A DNA stretch of 64,000 bases from contig NZ_UPSE01000073.1 in the NCBI RefSeq assembly GCF_900573885.1, forward strand, positions 62,001 through 126,000, read 5' to 3'. A program made the translations under genes and the position numbers. The DNA comes from Pseudomonas viridiflava (GTDB lineage: Bacteria; Pseudomonadota; Gammaproteobacteria; Pseudomonadales; Pseudomonadaceae). Within the stretch, counting starts at the first letter, position 1, and each line of letters opens with the position of its first letter. Below are positions 1 to 9,418 of the stretch, piece by piece. The notes below the pieces were generated by a model, which was not told where the DNA came from, made no database searches, and saw only the letters and a program-made list of their open reading frames with translations.

Positions 1-450
1 ATGAATGATTTTTCTCTGATTGGCGTCTTCTTTCGGCGAAAAACCAATGGCGCCGCTACAATAAGGATTGATGCAGTCTCCAAGCATCGGTAGCCTCAAA
101 CAAAAAGTTTGGCTTAAGAGAAATGGAAGGTTGTTGACAAGTGTTTTTGTTAGTTGGATGAGGGGGTTGCGCTAGTTGTTAGTTGTTTTAAGCGTGTCGC
201 CGGGAGGTGTGTTCAAATTTAGCTCCTAGGTTGAACTCCGCAGCCGACAACTTTGCTATGGAGGGAAGAAGGGGGCAGATTTATTAAGTTGCTCTAATTT
301 AGAGCTGAATAATAAATCTGTCTCCTTTGTTACTGATCGACAGCGATTACTTTTCGGAAGAGTAATTGGCGGACTGTTGTAAGGGCGACAGGGCCCGCTG
401 CGCCATCGTCTTTTCGCGCGCTTAAAAGCGCGGATCGTATCTCTAGACCT
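1..450. other. Gene-poor window edge
   Basis: No convincing coding frame is visible. The stretch is more AT-rich than the rest of the window. It holds one long imperfect palindrome (271-325, listed separately) and a short inverted repeat at 417-432 with no T-run. With the fic gene and tRNA-Phe to its right, it could be the edge of an accessory insertion, but no integrase or second attachment site is visible. Confidence 0.5.
271..325. repeat. Long palindrome resembling a RAYT/IS200-type hairpin
   Basis: The arms CAGATTTATTA (276-286) and TAATAAATCTG (310-320) are perfect inverted repeats. An inner stem GCTCTAA/TTAGAGC (291-297, 299-305) closes on one base. The outer flanks, GGGGG and TCTCC, extend the pairing. 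Sequences like GGGGACAGATTTATT often flank REP-associated tyrosine transposase genes in gammaproteobacteria. I see no transposase here, so this may be an orphan or decayed unit. Confidence 0.6.
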
Positions 451-1452
451 TCAAATCGCTCGCCCGCGAGCCGTCAGTTGATACCGCTGATTAGGACTGT
501 TGGGCGACGAAGGATTCGTCATTTCAACCAGTCCTGCAGCCAGAGCGGGATCCAGGTAGTTGCTCCTGAATGTCTGCCTGTGGGTTAGGCCCAAGTGCGC
601 CCTTAGCTCTACAGGTTTGAGCGCGCCGTGCTGCTTTAACAGATCGAGTAGGCGTCTTACTGGGTCGGTTACTGGTTCGCTTACTGGGTCGGTGGACTCG
701 GTCTGGGTCAGTGCCTTTTTGATGGCTTCCAGCATAAATTCAACAAACACCGTCGCTTCTGCAGCTTGGTCTGACGCAGACAAGGCTGAGTAGTACGCGT
801 CTTGCTGATCCCGGATAACCGTCTCGACGGGCAGGTAAGCAAGCACTGGCCGCCATTGGCTAAGTATTAGCGTCTGCCACAGTCGCCCCATCCTCCCGTT
901 GCCATCGGCGAACGGATGGATGAATTCAAATTCGTAGTGGAAAACACAGCTTGCGATCAGCGGGTGCAGATCTGTTTTTCCCAGCCACCCGAGCAGTTGG
1001 TCGATCAACTCGCCAACGCGGTTCGCGGGTGGGGCCATGTGGAGTAGGCGGTCGCCGCGATAGATGCCAACCCCGCCTTGGCGCAGGTGGCCGGCGTCGT
1101 CGATAAGGCCATGCATCAGCAGTGCATGCGCTTTTAATAGGTGCTCGCGCGAGTCGGGGAGCCAGTCTGTCATCGCTTCGTAGGTGGCGAAGGCGTTGCG
1201 CACTTCCTGGATCTCTCGCGGCAGGCCCAGAACGCGTTTGCCTTCGAGCACAGCGGTAACCTGCTCGACGCTGAGTGTGTTGTTTTCGATGGCCAGCGAG
1301 GCCTGGATGGTCCGGATGCGATTGCCTCGGCGCAGTTGCGGCGTCAGCTGCCTTTCGTGCATGGCGCTGAGGCGTCCTACCTGCTCGCTGATGTCAGCGA
1401 CCAGCGCTAGCATCGTTGGCGTAAGGGTAACTGGCGGGGCGTAAGAGGCCAT
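451..1452 (-). CDS. Fic-domain protein, class II (putative AMPylase)
   Basis: A putative Fido-family enzyme that would transfer AMP or another nucleotide moiety to a hydroxyl side chain of a target protein. From the ATG at 1452 it is 333 residues. The Fic core motif HPFADGNGRMGR lies at residues 179-190 with all expected residues. An N-terminal helix carries SLAIEN (52-57), matching the inhibitory [S/T]xxxE[G/N] motif, which makes this a class II, self-inhibited Fic. The last ~70 residues look like a winged helix, a common arrangement suggesting autoregulation or DNA binding. The frame stays open further upstream to 1524, but the 1452 start has an AAGGA 11 bases before it and starts the recognisable protein. 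It lies immediately downstream of tRNA-Phe on the same strand, with no antitoxin-like partner visible. The target is unknown. Confidence 0.88.
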   Translation of the reverse strand: MASYAPPVTLTPTMLALVADISEQVGRLSAMHERQLTPQLRRGNRIRTIQASLAIENNTLSVEQVTAVLEGKRVLGLPREIQEVRNAFATYEAMTDWLPDSREHLLKAHALLMHGLIDDAGHLRQGGVGIYRGDRLLHMAPPANRVGELIDQLLGWLGKTDLHPLIASCVFHYEFEFIHPFADGNGRMGRLWQTLILSQWRPVLAYLPVETVIRDQQDAYYSALSASDQAAEATVFVEFMLEAIKKALTQTESTDPVSEPVTDPVRRLLDLLKQHGALKPVELRAHLGLTHRQTFRSNYLDPALAAGLVEMTNPSSPNSPNQRYQLTARGRAI

Positions 1453-1536
1453 GTAGCGGGAGATCCTTGAGAGACAGCTTCCGGCAGGAAACATAGCATC
1501 AAGAAGAAGGCGCGGGCACACCAAATCCCGCCCAAT

Positions 1537-1563
1537 AAAAAACCCGCACTAGGCGGGTTTTTT
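1537..1563. terminator. Bidirectional intrinsic terminator
   Basis: The stem CCCGC/GCGGG with loop ACTAG is flanked by A6 on one side and T6 on the other, so it can terminate in both directions. Its likely job is to end the tRNA-Phe transcript on the minus strand. Confidence 0.8.
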
Positions 1564-1606
1564 GTCGTTTCCAATTTGCCTGTTACAGCGCTTGGAAACT
1601 TGAAGA

Positions 1607-1682
1607 TGGTGCCCAGGGACGGAATCGAACCGCCGACACGGGGATTTTCAATCCCCTGCTCTACCGACTGAGCTACCTGGGC
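1607..1682 (-). tRNA. tRNA-Phe (GAA)
   Basis: The minus strand folds into a complete cloverleaf. Acceptor GCCCAGG pairs with CCTGGGC. The D arm contains GCTCAGTCGGTAGAGC. Anticodon stem GGGGA/TCCCC encloses loop TTGAAAA, giving anticodon GAA. The T arm carries GGTTCGATTCC, and the CCA is encoded. tRNA 3' ends are common phage and island integration sites; the 3' end here faces the fic gene. Confidence 0.97.
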
Positions 1683-1759
1683 CAACGGGGCGCTATTAGA
1701 CGGATTTGAAGCACCTCTGTCAACACGCTTTTTTAAAAATATTTAATTAATCCGGGCGC

Positions 1760-2047
1760 TTACGATTTTTTCTCGGAATCGCTAGGCGCGACGTAGCCTT
1801 CGGCTTGGGCGTATTCCTCGCCGGAGAGGAATTTGTCCATCTCGGCTTGGAGGAATTTGCGGTCTTCGGCATTCATCATGTTCAGGCGGCGCTCGTTGAT
1901 GAGCAGGGTCTGGTGTTTTTGCCATTCGTCCCAGGCTTGCTGGGAGACGTTGTTGTAGATGTCTTCGCCTTTGGCGCCGGGGTACGGCGGGCGAGGCAGA
2001 CCCGGCAGGTCTTGTTTGTGTTTGCGGCAATGTACGGTGCGGGTCAT
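1760..2047 (-). CDS. yggX: Fe(2+)-trafficking protein YggX
   Basis: A small cytosolic protein of 95 residues, the normal family length, linked to iron handling and protection of Fe-S clusters against oxidative damage. The N-terminus [17 protein letters not shown] with its single conserved Cys, and the later helical segment with [16 protein letters not shown], are family hallmarks. The start overlaps the stop of mutY by four bases (ATGA), so the two are translationally coupled. The pairing is fitting because MutY carries a [4Fe-4S] cluster; yggX next to mutY is also the arrangement in E. coli. Confidence 0.95.
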   Translation of the reverse strand: MTRTVHCRKHKQDLPGLPRPPYPGAKGEDIYNNVSQQAWDEWQKHQTLLINERRLNMMNAEDRKFLQAEMDKFLSGEEYAQAEGYVAPSDSEKKS

Positions 2048-3111
2048 GTCGGTTCTCCAGCGTTCAATTCGTCTGCGGCGCGTTTCAGCAGTTTTTTTAC
2101 TGGCGCGGCAAGCCCCAGGCGGGGCGGGGTGGCGAGGTTATACCAGAGCCAGTCGGCCTCGGCCACGCCGGGGGTGTTGCTCTCGACGTGGATGAGCCAC
2201 GGTTCGATGGCCAGTTGGAAGTGGCTGAAGGTGTGGGTGATGCCGGCCAGTTCGCGGCGGCTGCCGAGGGTCAGGCCGCGTTGGGCGGCGAAGGTTTCCA
2301 GGGCAGCGGGCTCGCTCAGTTCGGGCAGGCTCCAGAGGCCGCCCCACAGGCCGGTGGACGGACGACGGTAGAGCAGAATGTCGCCGTCGCGGTTGGCGAG
2401 TATCGGCATCAGGGTGTGTTTCTGCGGCAGGGTTTTGCGCGGCTTGGCGATGGGGTAGCGGATTTCCAGGCCGAGCATGTGTGCCTGGCAGCCACTTTGC
2501 AGCGGGCACAGCAGGCAGCTGGGTTTGCTGCGGGTGCAGAGTGTGGCGCCCAGGTCCATCATCGCTTGGGTGTAGTTGTTGACGCGCGCATGCGGGGTGA
2601 AGCGTTCGGCGACGTCCCACAGCTGTTTTGCCACTTTCGGCTCGCCGGGGTAGCCCTCTTGGGCGACGTAGCGGGCCAGTACGCGTTTGACGTTGCCATC
2701 GAGAATGGGCGCACGCACGCCCATGGACAGGCTGGCAATTGCGCCGGCGGTGGAGCGGCCGATGCCGGGCAGTTCAGTGAGCTGTTCGACGCTGCGGGGA
2801 AACTCGCCCCCATGCTCGGCCATGACGATCTGCGCGGTCTTTTGCAGGTTGCGGGCGCGGGTGTAGTAGCCCAGGCCGGTCCACAGGTGCAGCACTTCGT
2901 CTTCGGGGGCTTCGGCCAGGGCTTTGACGGTCGGCAGGGCTGCCATAAAGCGGTCGAAGTAGCCCAGCACGGTGCTCACCTGGGTTTGCTGCAGCATGAT
3001 TTCCGACACCCATACGCGGTACGGGCTGATGTTGTGCTGCCAGGGCAGGTCTTTGCGGCCGTGGCGGTCGTACCAGTCGAGTACCGCGCTACTGAATTGC
3101 TCGGGGTTCAT
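2044..3111 (-). CDS. mutY: A/G-specific adenine DNA glycosylase MutY
   Basis: Removes adenine mispaired with 8-oxoguanine or guanine in base-excision repair. It has 355 residues. The N-terminal HhH-GPD domain carries catalytic Glu37 (in [10 protein letters not shown]) and Asp138 (in [12 protein letters not shown]). The [4Fe-4S] ligands are Cys192, 199, 202 and 208, with the CX6CX2CX5C spacing seen in E. coli. The C-terminal third is the Nudix-like domain that reads 8-oxoG. The start overlaps the asmA stop (ATGA) and the stop overlaps the yggX start, so asmA-mutY-yggX reads as one operon. Confidence 0.97.
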   Translation of the reverse strand: MNPEQFSSAVLDWYDRHGRKDLPWQHNISPYRVWVSEIMLQQTQVSTVLGYFDRFMAALPTVKALAEAPEDEVLHLWTGLGYYTRARNLQKTAQIVMAEHGGEFPRSVEQLTELPGIGRSTAGAIASLSMGVRAPILDGNVKRVLARYVAQEGYPGEPKVAKQLWDVAERFTPHARVNNYTQAMMDLGATLCTRSKPSCLLCPLQSGCQAHMLGLEIRYPIAKPRKTLPQKHTLMPILANRDGDILLYRRPSTGLWGGLWSLPELSEPAALETFAAQRGLTLGSRRELAGITHTFSHFQLAIEPWLIHVESNTPGVAEADWLWYNLATPPRLGLAAPVKKLLKRAADELNAGEPT

Positions 3112-5330
3112 CGTTTGAACAGGCCCTTGAGTGCATCTTTGAGTTCCGGGCTGACTTTGTCGCCGAGCTTCTCTTCGAGTTTTTCATTGAGTTTGTCGCC
3201 GGCCAGTTTGGCGGCGACTTTGCCCATGTTGTCTTTGTCCAGGCGGCAGGCTTTGGCGCCCAGTTCCAGCGGGCCACGGCAGCGCAGCGGCCACTCGACG
3301 TCGACGTAGCGTTTGTTCACTTCGCAGGCCGGGTCGGGCATGTCGCTCTTGTCGCCGTCGATGATGATGCCCACGCGGTAGTCCATGCCCAGCACGCGCA
3401 GGTCGATGTCGCCGTTGCCGTTTACACGCAGGCCCGGAATGCGCACTTTCAGGTCGGGGTTGTTGGCTACGCCGTTGCGCACGCTGAGGGTGCCGTCCAG
3501 TTGTTCGAACGGGGTGTCTTTGCTGCGTGGCTCGCTGCTCAGCGACTTGCGGTTGAGGGTGGCGATGCCTTTGCACAGTTGCTGTTCGAGGTTGGCGTCG
3601 ATCAGCGCACCGTCGCTCAGCGCAAAGCTGGCGTTGCCGTTGAGGGCTTCGATCCAGGTTTTCTCGCTGTTGCCGCTGGTGCTGAAGTCGGCGTTGAGGT
3701 CGAGCAGGCCGCGTACGGGCGGTTTTTCTTTTTGTGTGGCGAGGAGTTTTTCCACCGGCACGCGGGTGATGCGTTTTTGCACTTTCAGCAGTGGCACGGC
3801 CGGGCGCACGTCGAGACTGGCGGTGGCGTTGAAGTTGCCGTTGTAGAGATCGCCGCGCAGGTTTTCCAGGGTCAGCAGGCCGTCTTTGGCGTTGGCTTTG
3901 ATGCTGGCGTTCTCGACGGGCAGTTTGTCGATGGTGAGCAGGCCCAGGCCCACGTTGAGGTCGGCGGTCACCTTGCGCAGTTGGTCGATGGGCAGTACCG
4001 GGTCTTCGCTCCAGGCTTGCTGGCTTGGCGGGCTGGGCAGGTCGCTGTTGCCGTCGCGGCCAGCGCTGGCGAGGGTGCCGCTGACTTCGTTCTGGCGGTT
4101 GCTGCGCGGCTCGTCTTCTTTCTTTTTCGGTGGCAGGTAGTTGTCGAGGTTGAGCGTGTCGCCTTTGAGCTGAACGCTCAGGGCCTGCTTGGCGATGTCG
4201 GTGACGGCCAGGCTGCCGGTGAAGGCGCTTTCGTCGACTTTCAGTTTCAGCTCGTTGAAGGCCAGGCTGTTGGTGTTGCCTTGCAGGCGGGCGACCAGCT
4301 CGACTTTGCTCAGGGCGTTGGCATCCGCGCTTGCCGGCGCCGGGTGGCCGATGCCGTCGAGGAATTCGCGCAGGTTGAATTCGGCGATGGACAGGCCGCC
4401 GGTGAGTTGCGGTTCTTTGTCCAGATCGCGCACGTTCAGCTCGCCGAGGGCGCGCAGTTGGTTGGCGGAGAATTTCAGGCCGTTCCATTCGGCCACTTGC
4501 GCGCCCTGGTCGAGCAGCAGCTGACCTTGCGCGGCGAAGGTGACGGTTTTGCCGTTCAACGGCTCGCCCGACGCTTCGCCCGAGAGTTTCAGGTCTTCGA
4601 ACTGGTAGCGCTTGAGCGCGCGGTCGAAACGCAGTTCACCCGCCAGCTCGGTTTTGGCGCGCAGTACCGGTTGGTTGGTGCCGAGGAAGGCGGTGAGTTT
4701 CAGCGGAATGTTGGCGCCTTCGCGGATGGCGCCGGTGGTGAGTTCGATGCCTTCGGCGCTGAATTGGCGGCCGGTCTTGGCGTCTTTGTAGTCGATGCGG
4801 GTGTTGGCCAGGGTCAGGCTGTCGATGTCGAGTTTCATCGGCTGCGACGGCTTGGTATCTGCCGTGCCTTCGTTGGCGGGTGGCGTTTGCGGCGCCTGGC
4901 CGGGGTCGGCTGGCGTGGCGGGTTTGGCGGGGCGGCCGATGTCTTGCCAGTTGCCGCGGCCTTGTTCGTCGCGCTGCAGGGTCAGGTTGAGGCCATCCAC
5001 TTTGATGTCGCTCATCTGCACTTCGCGGCGCAGCAGCGGCAATACGCGCACCGACAGGCCAATCATGCGCAGGTCGGCAAATGGCTGGGCGGGCGTGGTG
5101 GCGCTGGCGAGGGTGGCGTCGTGCAGTTCCAGGCCCAGCCAGGGGAACAGGCTCCAGCCGATGTCGCCATTGAGGGTCAACTCGAGGTTGGCCTTGTCGC
5201 GGGCGATCTGGCGGATTTCGTCTTTGTAGTCGTTGGGATCGAACAAGTGGGTGAGGGCAAAGCCCAGCGCCACGAGGATCAGCAAGACTCCGAGGAAGAA
5301 CAGACCCAGGATTTTGCCAAACGATTTCAT
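3108..5330 (-). CDS. asmA: AsmA family protein
   Basis: A 740-residue AsmA-family protein anchored in the inner membrane by one N-terminal helix ([20 protein letters not shown]), with a large periplasmic body. The family belongs to the repeating-beta-groove bridge proteins thought to move or organise phospholipids between membranes. The N-terminal sequence after the helix and the C-terminal conserved block ([17 protein letters not shown], then a segment with two Cys) are typical. The frame is open to 5627, but the ATG at 5330 has AAGGA eight bases upstream and begins at the membrane anchor. A proline/glutamine-rich low-complexity patch follows the first domain. It is first in the asmA-mutY-yggX operon. 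Confidence 0.92.
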   Translation of the reverse strand: MKSFGKILGLFFLGVLLILVALGFALTHLFDPNDYKDEIRQIARDKANLELTLNGDIGWSLFPWLGLELHDATLASATTPAQPFADLRMIGLSVRVLPLLRREVQMSDIKVDGLNLTLQRDEQGRGNWQDIGRPAKPATPADPGQAPQTPPANEGTADTKPSQPMKLDIDSLTLANTRIDYKDAKTGRQFSAEGIELTTGAIREGANIPLKLTAFLGTNQPVLRAKTELAGELRFDRALKRYQFEDLKLSGEASGEPLNGKTVTFAAQGQLLLDQGAQVAEWNGLKFSANQLRALGELNVRDLDKEPQLTGGLSIAEFNLREFLDGIGHPAPASADANALSKVELVARLQGNTNSLAFNELKLKVDESAFTGSLAVTDIAKQALSVQLKGDTLNLDNYLPPKKKEDEPRSNRQNEVSGTLASAGRDGNSDLPSPPSQQAWSEDPVLPIDQLRKVTADLNVGLGLLTIDKLPVENASIKANAKDGLLTLENLRGDLYNGNFNATASLDVRPAVPLLKVQKRITRVPVEKLLATQKEKPPVRGLLDLNADFSTSGNSEKTWIEALNGNASFALSDGALIDANLEQQLCKGIATLNRKSLSSEPRSKDTPFEQLDGTLSVRNGVANNPDLKVRIPGLRVNGNGDIDLRVLGMDYRVGIIIDGDKSDMPDPACEVNKRYVDVEWPLRCRGPLELGAKACRLDKDNMGKVAAKLAGDKLNEKLEEKLGDKVSPELKDALKGLFKR

Positions 5331-5484
5331 GGACGATTCCTTGTTGGTAAGGGCTGAAAAGCAGCGCGAAAACGGGAAAAAATGAGGCCGGAGTATAACG
5401 CCGACCAGCGGTGGCAGTGGCTGGAGGATTGGATGGGCACGCCCGGCGGTGGTTCCGCTGCTATGCCCTGAGCCGCGCTGGCGC

Positions 5485-5883
5485 TTACAGCGCGTGCAGT
5501 GGCAAACCGGTTCTGGCGGCGAGCGCCTGGCTTTCCAGATGGTTTTCCGGCGCAGCCAGCTGCAGCGGTTTGCCCGCTTCGTGTGCCAGCCGTTGCACTT
5601 CAGCCAGCAGACGGCGCGCCACCCCACGCTTGCGGGTGACGGTACGCACGCACAGGTGCGAAAGCTGCCAGACGGCTTCGCCTTTTTCGACGATGGCGGC
5701 GGCCAGCAGACGGTCGTTGAAACGCCCCGCCATCAGTTGCCGATTGGCGAGGGCGCTGCTGATCAATTGCTCGCGGCTGGCGAAGGGGGCGAGCAGCCAG
5801 TCTGGCGCGTCCTGATACACCTTATTCAGGTCGGTTAAATCCTGACTCGAGGGTTCATTTATTTCTTCTACAAGTACCGGCAT
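5485..5883 (-). CDS. PanZ/PanM-like GNAT-fold protein (acetyl-CoA sensor family)
   Basis: A 132-residue GNAT-fold protein. The segments SSQDLTDLNKVYQDAPDWLL, RFNDRLLAA and LCVRTVTRKRGVARRLLAEV resemble E. coli PanZ, which binds acetyl-CoA and controls maturation and feedback inhibition of aspartate decarboxylase PanD. The pyrophosphate-binding loop is RKRGVAR. The ATG at 5883 matches the family N-terminus; an open extension runs to 5955. No panD is nearby, so the regulatory role is inferred from similarity only. It is divergent from the OFA transporter. Confidence 0.72.
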   Translation of the reverse strand: MPVLVEEINEPSSQDLTDLNKVYQDAPDWLLAPFASREQLISSALANRQLMAGRFNDRLLAAAIVEKGEAVWQLSHLCVRTVTRKRGVARRLLAEVQRLAHEAGKPLQLAAPENHLESQALAARTGLPLHAL

Positions 5884-6047
5884 TGCTGGGCTAGAGCCTC
5901 TTGCTAAAGATTGATGTGGATCAATTGTGCGTTGTGCAGCAAATGGTACGCGCAAACCTAGTCGTCGTACGTCTGTAGGAGATATCCTCTCTTTGTCTAC
6001 CGCTTCACCTATCTGCCCATACTAAAAAACATAGAGAGATCCTCGAA

Positions 6048-7709
6048 ATGAGTGACGCCCTTGCAGTGGCCAGCGGCGCAGCGAAACCTGCGTTTCTGTC
6101 CAAGGAGCGCATCATCGCTGCTCCAGGCTTCAACCGCTGGCTCGTGCCGCCTGCGGCTCTGGCAATCCACCTGTGTATCGGCATGGCCTACGGCTTCTCC
6201 GTATTCTGGCTGCCGCTTTCCAAAGCCATCGGTATCACGGCCCCTGTGGCCTGTGGCGCCGACATGGGCTTCTTCCAGCAAGTATTTGCCGCCGATTGCG
6301 ACTGGCAGATTTCGATGCTGGGTTGGCTGTACACCTTGTTCTTCGTATTCCTCGGTTGCTCGGCTGCCATTTTCGGCGGCTGGCTGGAACATGCCGGCCC
6401 GCGTAAGGCTGGCGTGGTTTCCGCCGTGTTCTGGTGCGGCGGTCTGCTGATTTCTGCGTTGGGCGTGTATACCCACCAGATCTGGCTGATGTGGCTGGGG
6501 TCGGGCGTGATCGGCGGTATTGGTCTGGGTCTGGGCTATATTTCGCCGGTTTCGACGCTGGTGAAGTGGTTCCCGGACAAACGCGGTATGGCCACCGGTA
6601 TGGCGATCATGGGTTTCGGTGGCGGCGCCATGGTTGGCGCGCCGCTGGCCGCGCAGCTGATGGGCTATTTCGGTGGTCCGGACGGCGTTGGCGTATGGCA
6701 GACCTTCGCGGTCATGGCCGTTATCTACTTCGTGTTCATGATGGGTGGCGCGCTGGCTTACCGCGTTCCGCCAACCGGCTGGAAGCCTGAGGGCTGGACG
6801 CCGCCGGTGAAAAAAGCCAACGACGAAATGATCACCAAAGGCCACGTGCACGTCAGCAAAGCCTGGCGCACGCCGCAGTTCTGGCTGGTGTGGGCGGTGT
6901 TGTGCCTGAACGTGTCGGCGGGTATCGGCATTATCGGTATGGCTTCGCCACTGCTGCAGGAAGTGTTCGCCGGTCGGCTGATCGGTACGCACCAGAGCTT
7001 TGGCGAACTGAGCCCTGAGCAACTGGCGCAGATCGCGATCATCGCTGCGGGCTTCACCGGTTTGCTGAGCCTGTTCAACATTGGCGGTCGTTTCTTCTGG
7101 TCGTCGTTCTCCGACCTGATCGGCCGCAAGACCACCTACTTCGTGTTCTTCGCCCTGGGCTTCATGCTCTACGCGCTGGTGCCGTGGACCGGTCACCTGG
7201 GCAGCGTGGCGTTCTTTGTGTTCAGCATCTGCCTGATTCTGTCGATGTACGGTGGCGGTTTCGCCACGGTGCCGGCTTACCTGGCTGACCTGTTCGGTAC
7301 GCAAATGGTTGGCGCCATTCACGGCCGCCTGCTGACCGCCTGGGCCTTCGCCGGCATCCTCGGCCCGGTACTGGTGAACTACATCCGCGAATACCAACTG
7401 AGCGTTGGCGTGGCCAAGGCCGATGCCTACGACATCACTTTGTACATCCTGGCGGGTCTGTTGGTGGTGGGCTTTATCTGCAACGCGCTGGTCAAGCCTG
7501 TTGCCGCCAAGCACTTCATGACCGACGCCGAACTGGCGGCCGAGCGTGCCATTGGCCACGACAACGCCGTGCAGACCGCTGCCAATCTGGAGTGGACTGC
7601 TGATCCGAAGAGCAAGCCGCTCGTGATTGCCGCCTGGCTGGCGGTAGGCATTCCATTGGCTTGGGGTATCTGGGTGACGCTGCTCAAAACTGTCGTTTTG
7701 TTTAGCTAA
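6048..7709 (+). CDS. OFA-family MFS transporter
   Basis: A 553-residue inner-membrane secondary transporter with about 12 membrane segments. After a ~35-residue cytosolic start, the first helix contains PPAALAIHLCIGMAYGFSVF, typical of the oxalate/formate antiporter family. The conserved loop KWFPDKRGMATGMAIMGFG and the later SDLIGRKTTYF are MFS signature regions. There is an extra loop between helices 1 and 2 (about residues 63-85, with two Cys) and a C-terminal membrane segment after a hydrophilic stretch, which makes it longer than the minimal MFS fold. The substrate cannot be read from sequence; monocarboxylates are the usual suggestion. GAGAGA lies about ten bases before the ATG. It is monocistronic, with a hairpin terminator downstream. 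Confidence 0.85.
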   Translation: MSDALAVASGAAKPAFLSKERIIAAPGFNRWLVPPAALAIHLCIGMAYGFSVFWLPLSKAIGITAPVACGADMGFFQQVFAADCDWQISMLGWLYTLFFVFLGCSAAIFGGWLEHAGPRKAGVVSAVFWCGGLLISALGVYTHQIWLMWLGSGVIGGIGLGLGYISPVSTLVKWFPDKRGMATGMAIMGFGGGAMVGAPLAAQLMGYFGGPDGVGVWQTFAVMAVIYFVFMMGGALAYRVPPTGWKPEGWTPPVKKANDEMITKGHVHVSKAWRTPQFWLVWAVLCLNVSAGIGIIGMASPLLQEVFAGRLIGTHQSFGELSPEQLAQIAIIAAGFTGLLSLFNIGGRFFWSSFSDLIGRKTTYFVFFALGFMLYALVPWTGHLGSVAFFVFSICLILSMYGGGFATVPAYLADLFGTQMVGAIHGRLLTAWAFAGILGPVLVNYIREYQLSVGVAKADAYDITLYILAGLLVVGFICNALVKPVAAKHFMTDAELAAERAIGHDNAVQTAANLEWTADPKSKPLVIAAWLAVGIPLAWGIWVTLLKTVVLFS

Positions 7710-7751
7710 CCGGCTCTCGGGTCTTAGCCCCGAAACCCTCCACCGCGTGTT

Positions 7752-7785
7752 AACGAAGCCGACCTTGCGTCGGCTTCGTTGTTTC
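7752..7785 (+). terminator. Intrinsic terminator after the OFA transporter
   Basis: A 12-bp perfect stem AACGAAGCCGAC/GTCGGCTTCGTT with a five-base loop is followed by GTTTC, a short T-poor tail. It separates the transporter from the his genes. Confidence 0.7.
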
Positions 7786-7819
7786 TATGGAACCGATAAA
7801 CACGACGCATCCTTTTGGC

Positions 7820-7849
7820 TTCAAGGTTCAGCGGATGTCGGCCTATAAT
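7820..7849 (+). promoter_or_regulatory. Likely sigma-70 promoter of the his genes
   Basis: TATAAT at 7844-7849 is a perfect -10 hexamer. TTCAAG at 7820-7825, 18 bases upstream, is a weak -35. It lies 37 bases before the hisB start, and no attenuator or leader peptide is visible. Confidence 0.5.
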
Positions 7850-7886
7850 GCGAACCCTTTTGAATACTGAATCCGTGGAGCTGGTG

Positions 7887-8480
7887 ATGGCCGAACGTAC
7901 GGCATCCGTCGAACGCAACACTCTGGAAACCCAGATCAAGGCGTCTATCAATCTGGATGGCACCGGCAAAGCGCGCTTTGCCATTGGCGTGCCTTTTCTT
8001 GAGCACATGCTCGATCAGATCGCCCGTCACGGGTTGATCGACCTGGATATCGAAGCCGAAGGCGATCTGCATATCGACGACCACCATATGGTGGAAGACG
8101 TCGGTATCACCCTCGGTCAGGCCTTTGCCAAGGCCATCGGCGACAAGAAGGGCATCGTGCGTTACGGCCATTCCTATGTGCCGCTGGATGAAGCGCTGTC
8201 GCGCGTCGTCATCGACTTCTCCGGTCGCCCGGGCCTGCAAATGCATGTGCCGTACACCCGCGCCACCGTTGGCGGCTTTGATGTCGACCTGTTCCAGGAG
8301 TTCTTCCAGGGCTTCGTCAACCATGCGCTGGTCAGCCTGCACATCGACAACCTGCGCGGCTACAACACGCACCACCAGATCGAAACCGTGTTCAAGGCAT
8401 TCGGCCGCGCGCTGCGCATGGCGGTGACGCTGGACGAACGCATGGCCGGACAAATGCCATCGACCAAGGGCTGCCTGTAA
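7887..8480 (+). CDS. hisB: Imidazoleglycerol-phosphate dehydratase HisB
   Basis: Converts imidazole-glycerol phosphate to imidazole-acetol phosphate in histidine synthesis. It has 197 residues: the monofunctional dehydratase without the phosphatase domain found in enteric HisB. Mn-binding histidine clusters are seen in [24 protein letters not shown] and [17 protein letters not shown]. The frame extends upstream to 7815, but the ATG at 7887 has GGAG five bases before it and matches the family N-terminus ([17 protein letters not shown]). Its stop overlaps the hisH start (TAATG). Confidence 0.97.
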   Translation: MAERTASVERNTLETQIKASINLDGTGKARFAIGVPFLEHMLDQIARHGLIDLDIEAEGDLHIDDHHMVEDVGITLGQAFAKAIGDKKGIVRYGHSYVPLDEALSRVVIDFSGRPGLQMHVPYTRATVGGFDVDLFQEFFQGFVNHALVSLHIDNLRGYNTHHQIETVFKAFGRALRMAVTLDERMAGQMPSTKGCL

Positions 8481-9118
8481 TGCAGACGGTAGCCGTCATC
8501 GATTACGGCATGGGCAACCTGCACTCGGTGGCCAAGGCGCTTGAGCACGTCGGTGCCGGCCGGGTGCAGATCACCAGCGATGCCACTTTGATTCGTGAAG
8601 CCGACCGCGTGGTGTTTCCCGGCGTTGGCGCCATTCGCGATTGCATGGCTGAAATTCGTCGCCTGGGCTTCGACAGCCTGGTGCGCGAAGTCAGCCAGGA
8701 CCGTCCCTTCCTCGGCATCTGTGTCGGCATGCAGGCCATGCTCGATCACAGCGAGGAAAACGGCGGAGTCGACTGCATCGGCCAGTTCCCCGGCCAGGTG
8801 CGCTTCTTCGGCAAAGACCTGGTAGAAGACGGCGAAGCGCTGAAAGTGCCGCACATGGGCTGGAACGAAGTGGCGCAATCCGTCGATCACCCGCTGTGGC
8901 ACAGCATTCCTGACCTGGCGCGTTTCTATTTTGTGCACAGCTTCTATATCGATGCCGCCAACGCCCGTCAGGTGGCTGGTCGTGGTCATTACGGCGTCGA
9001 CTTTGCCGCCGCCCTGGCCGATGGCTCGCGTTTCGCTGTGCAATTCCACCCGGAAAAAAGCCACACCCACGGCCTGCAGCTTTTGCAGAACTTCGCCGCC
9101 TGGGATGGTCGCTGGTAA
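8480..9118 (+). CDS. hisH: Imidazole glycerol phosphate synthase, glutaminase subunit HisH
   Basis: A class I glutamine amidotransferase that releases ammonia from glutamine and channels it to HisF. It has 212 residues. The catalytic triad is visible as Cys81 (GICVGMQ) and His190/Glu192 (FHPEKS). The N-terminal [14 protein letters not shown] is the family signature. It overlaps hisB upstream and the DUF2164 gene downstream by TAATG junctions, so all three are coupled. Confidence 0.97.
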   Translation: MQTVAVIDYGMGNLHSVAKALEHVGAGRVQITSDATLIREADRVVFPGVGAIRDCMAEIRRLGFDSLVREVSQDRPFLGICVGMQAMLDHSEENGGVDCIGQFPGQVRFFGKDLVEDGEALKVPHMGWNEVAQSVDHPLWHSIPDLARFYFVHSFYIDAANARQVAGRGHYGVDFAAALADGSRFAVQFHPEKSHTHGLQLLQNFAAWDGRW

Positions 9119-9378
9119 TGAGCCGCGGCAAACAGAAAGCCCCCAGCCTGACACTGGAGCCGGCGCAGGAAGCTGCGGCGGTGGCCGTGCTCAAGCGCTT
9201 TCTTGAAGACCGTTTCGAGCTTGAGCTGGGCAGTTTTGAAGCCCAGGAAGTGCTCGAGGTATTTACCCGTGAAGTGGCGCCGCTGTTTTACAACAAGGCG
9301 ATTGCCGATGTGCAGGCGCACCTGGCCGACAGGTTCATGAGCATCGAAAGCGACTTGTGGGCGCTCGAAAAGAGCTGA
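9118..9378 (+). CDS. DUF2164 family protein
   Basis: A small protein of 86 residues that matches the uncharacterised DUF2164 family (region [19 protein letters not shown] and [14 protein letters not shown]). It is predicted mostly alpha-helical, cytosolic, with no signal peptide or metal motif. The start codon overlaps the hisH stop (TAATG), so it is translated with the histidine genes. No role in histidine synthesis is established; the conserved position between hisH and hisA is the only functional hint. Confidence 0.82.
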   Translation: MSRGKQKAPSLTLEPAQEAAAVAVLKRFLEDRFELELGSFEAQEVLEVFTREVAPLFYNKAIADVQAHLADRFMSIESDLWALEKS

Positions 9379-9418
9379 CCCGTTTCCCCGAATTCCAAGA
9401 CTTGAGCAGGTTCGACTG

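Noticed and set aside
417..432. CGCGCTTAAAAGCGCG as a fic terminator
   Set aside because: The stem is short and no T-run follows in the fic direction.
3501..5357. 618-residue open frame antisense to asmA
   Set aside because: Frame shadow of a GC-rich gene; low-complexity Ala/Gly/Gln/Val sequence, no family resemblance.
6009..7559. 516-residue frame opposite the OFA transporter
   Set aside because: His/Gln/Arg-rich shadow sequence; the plus-strand gene has clear MFS motifs.
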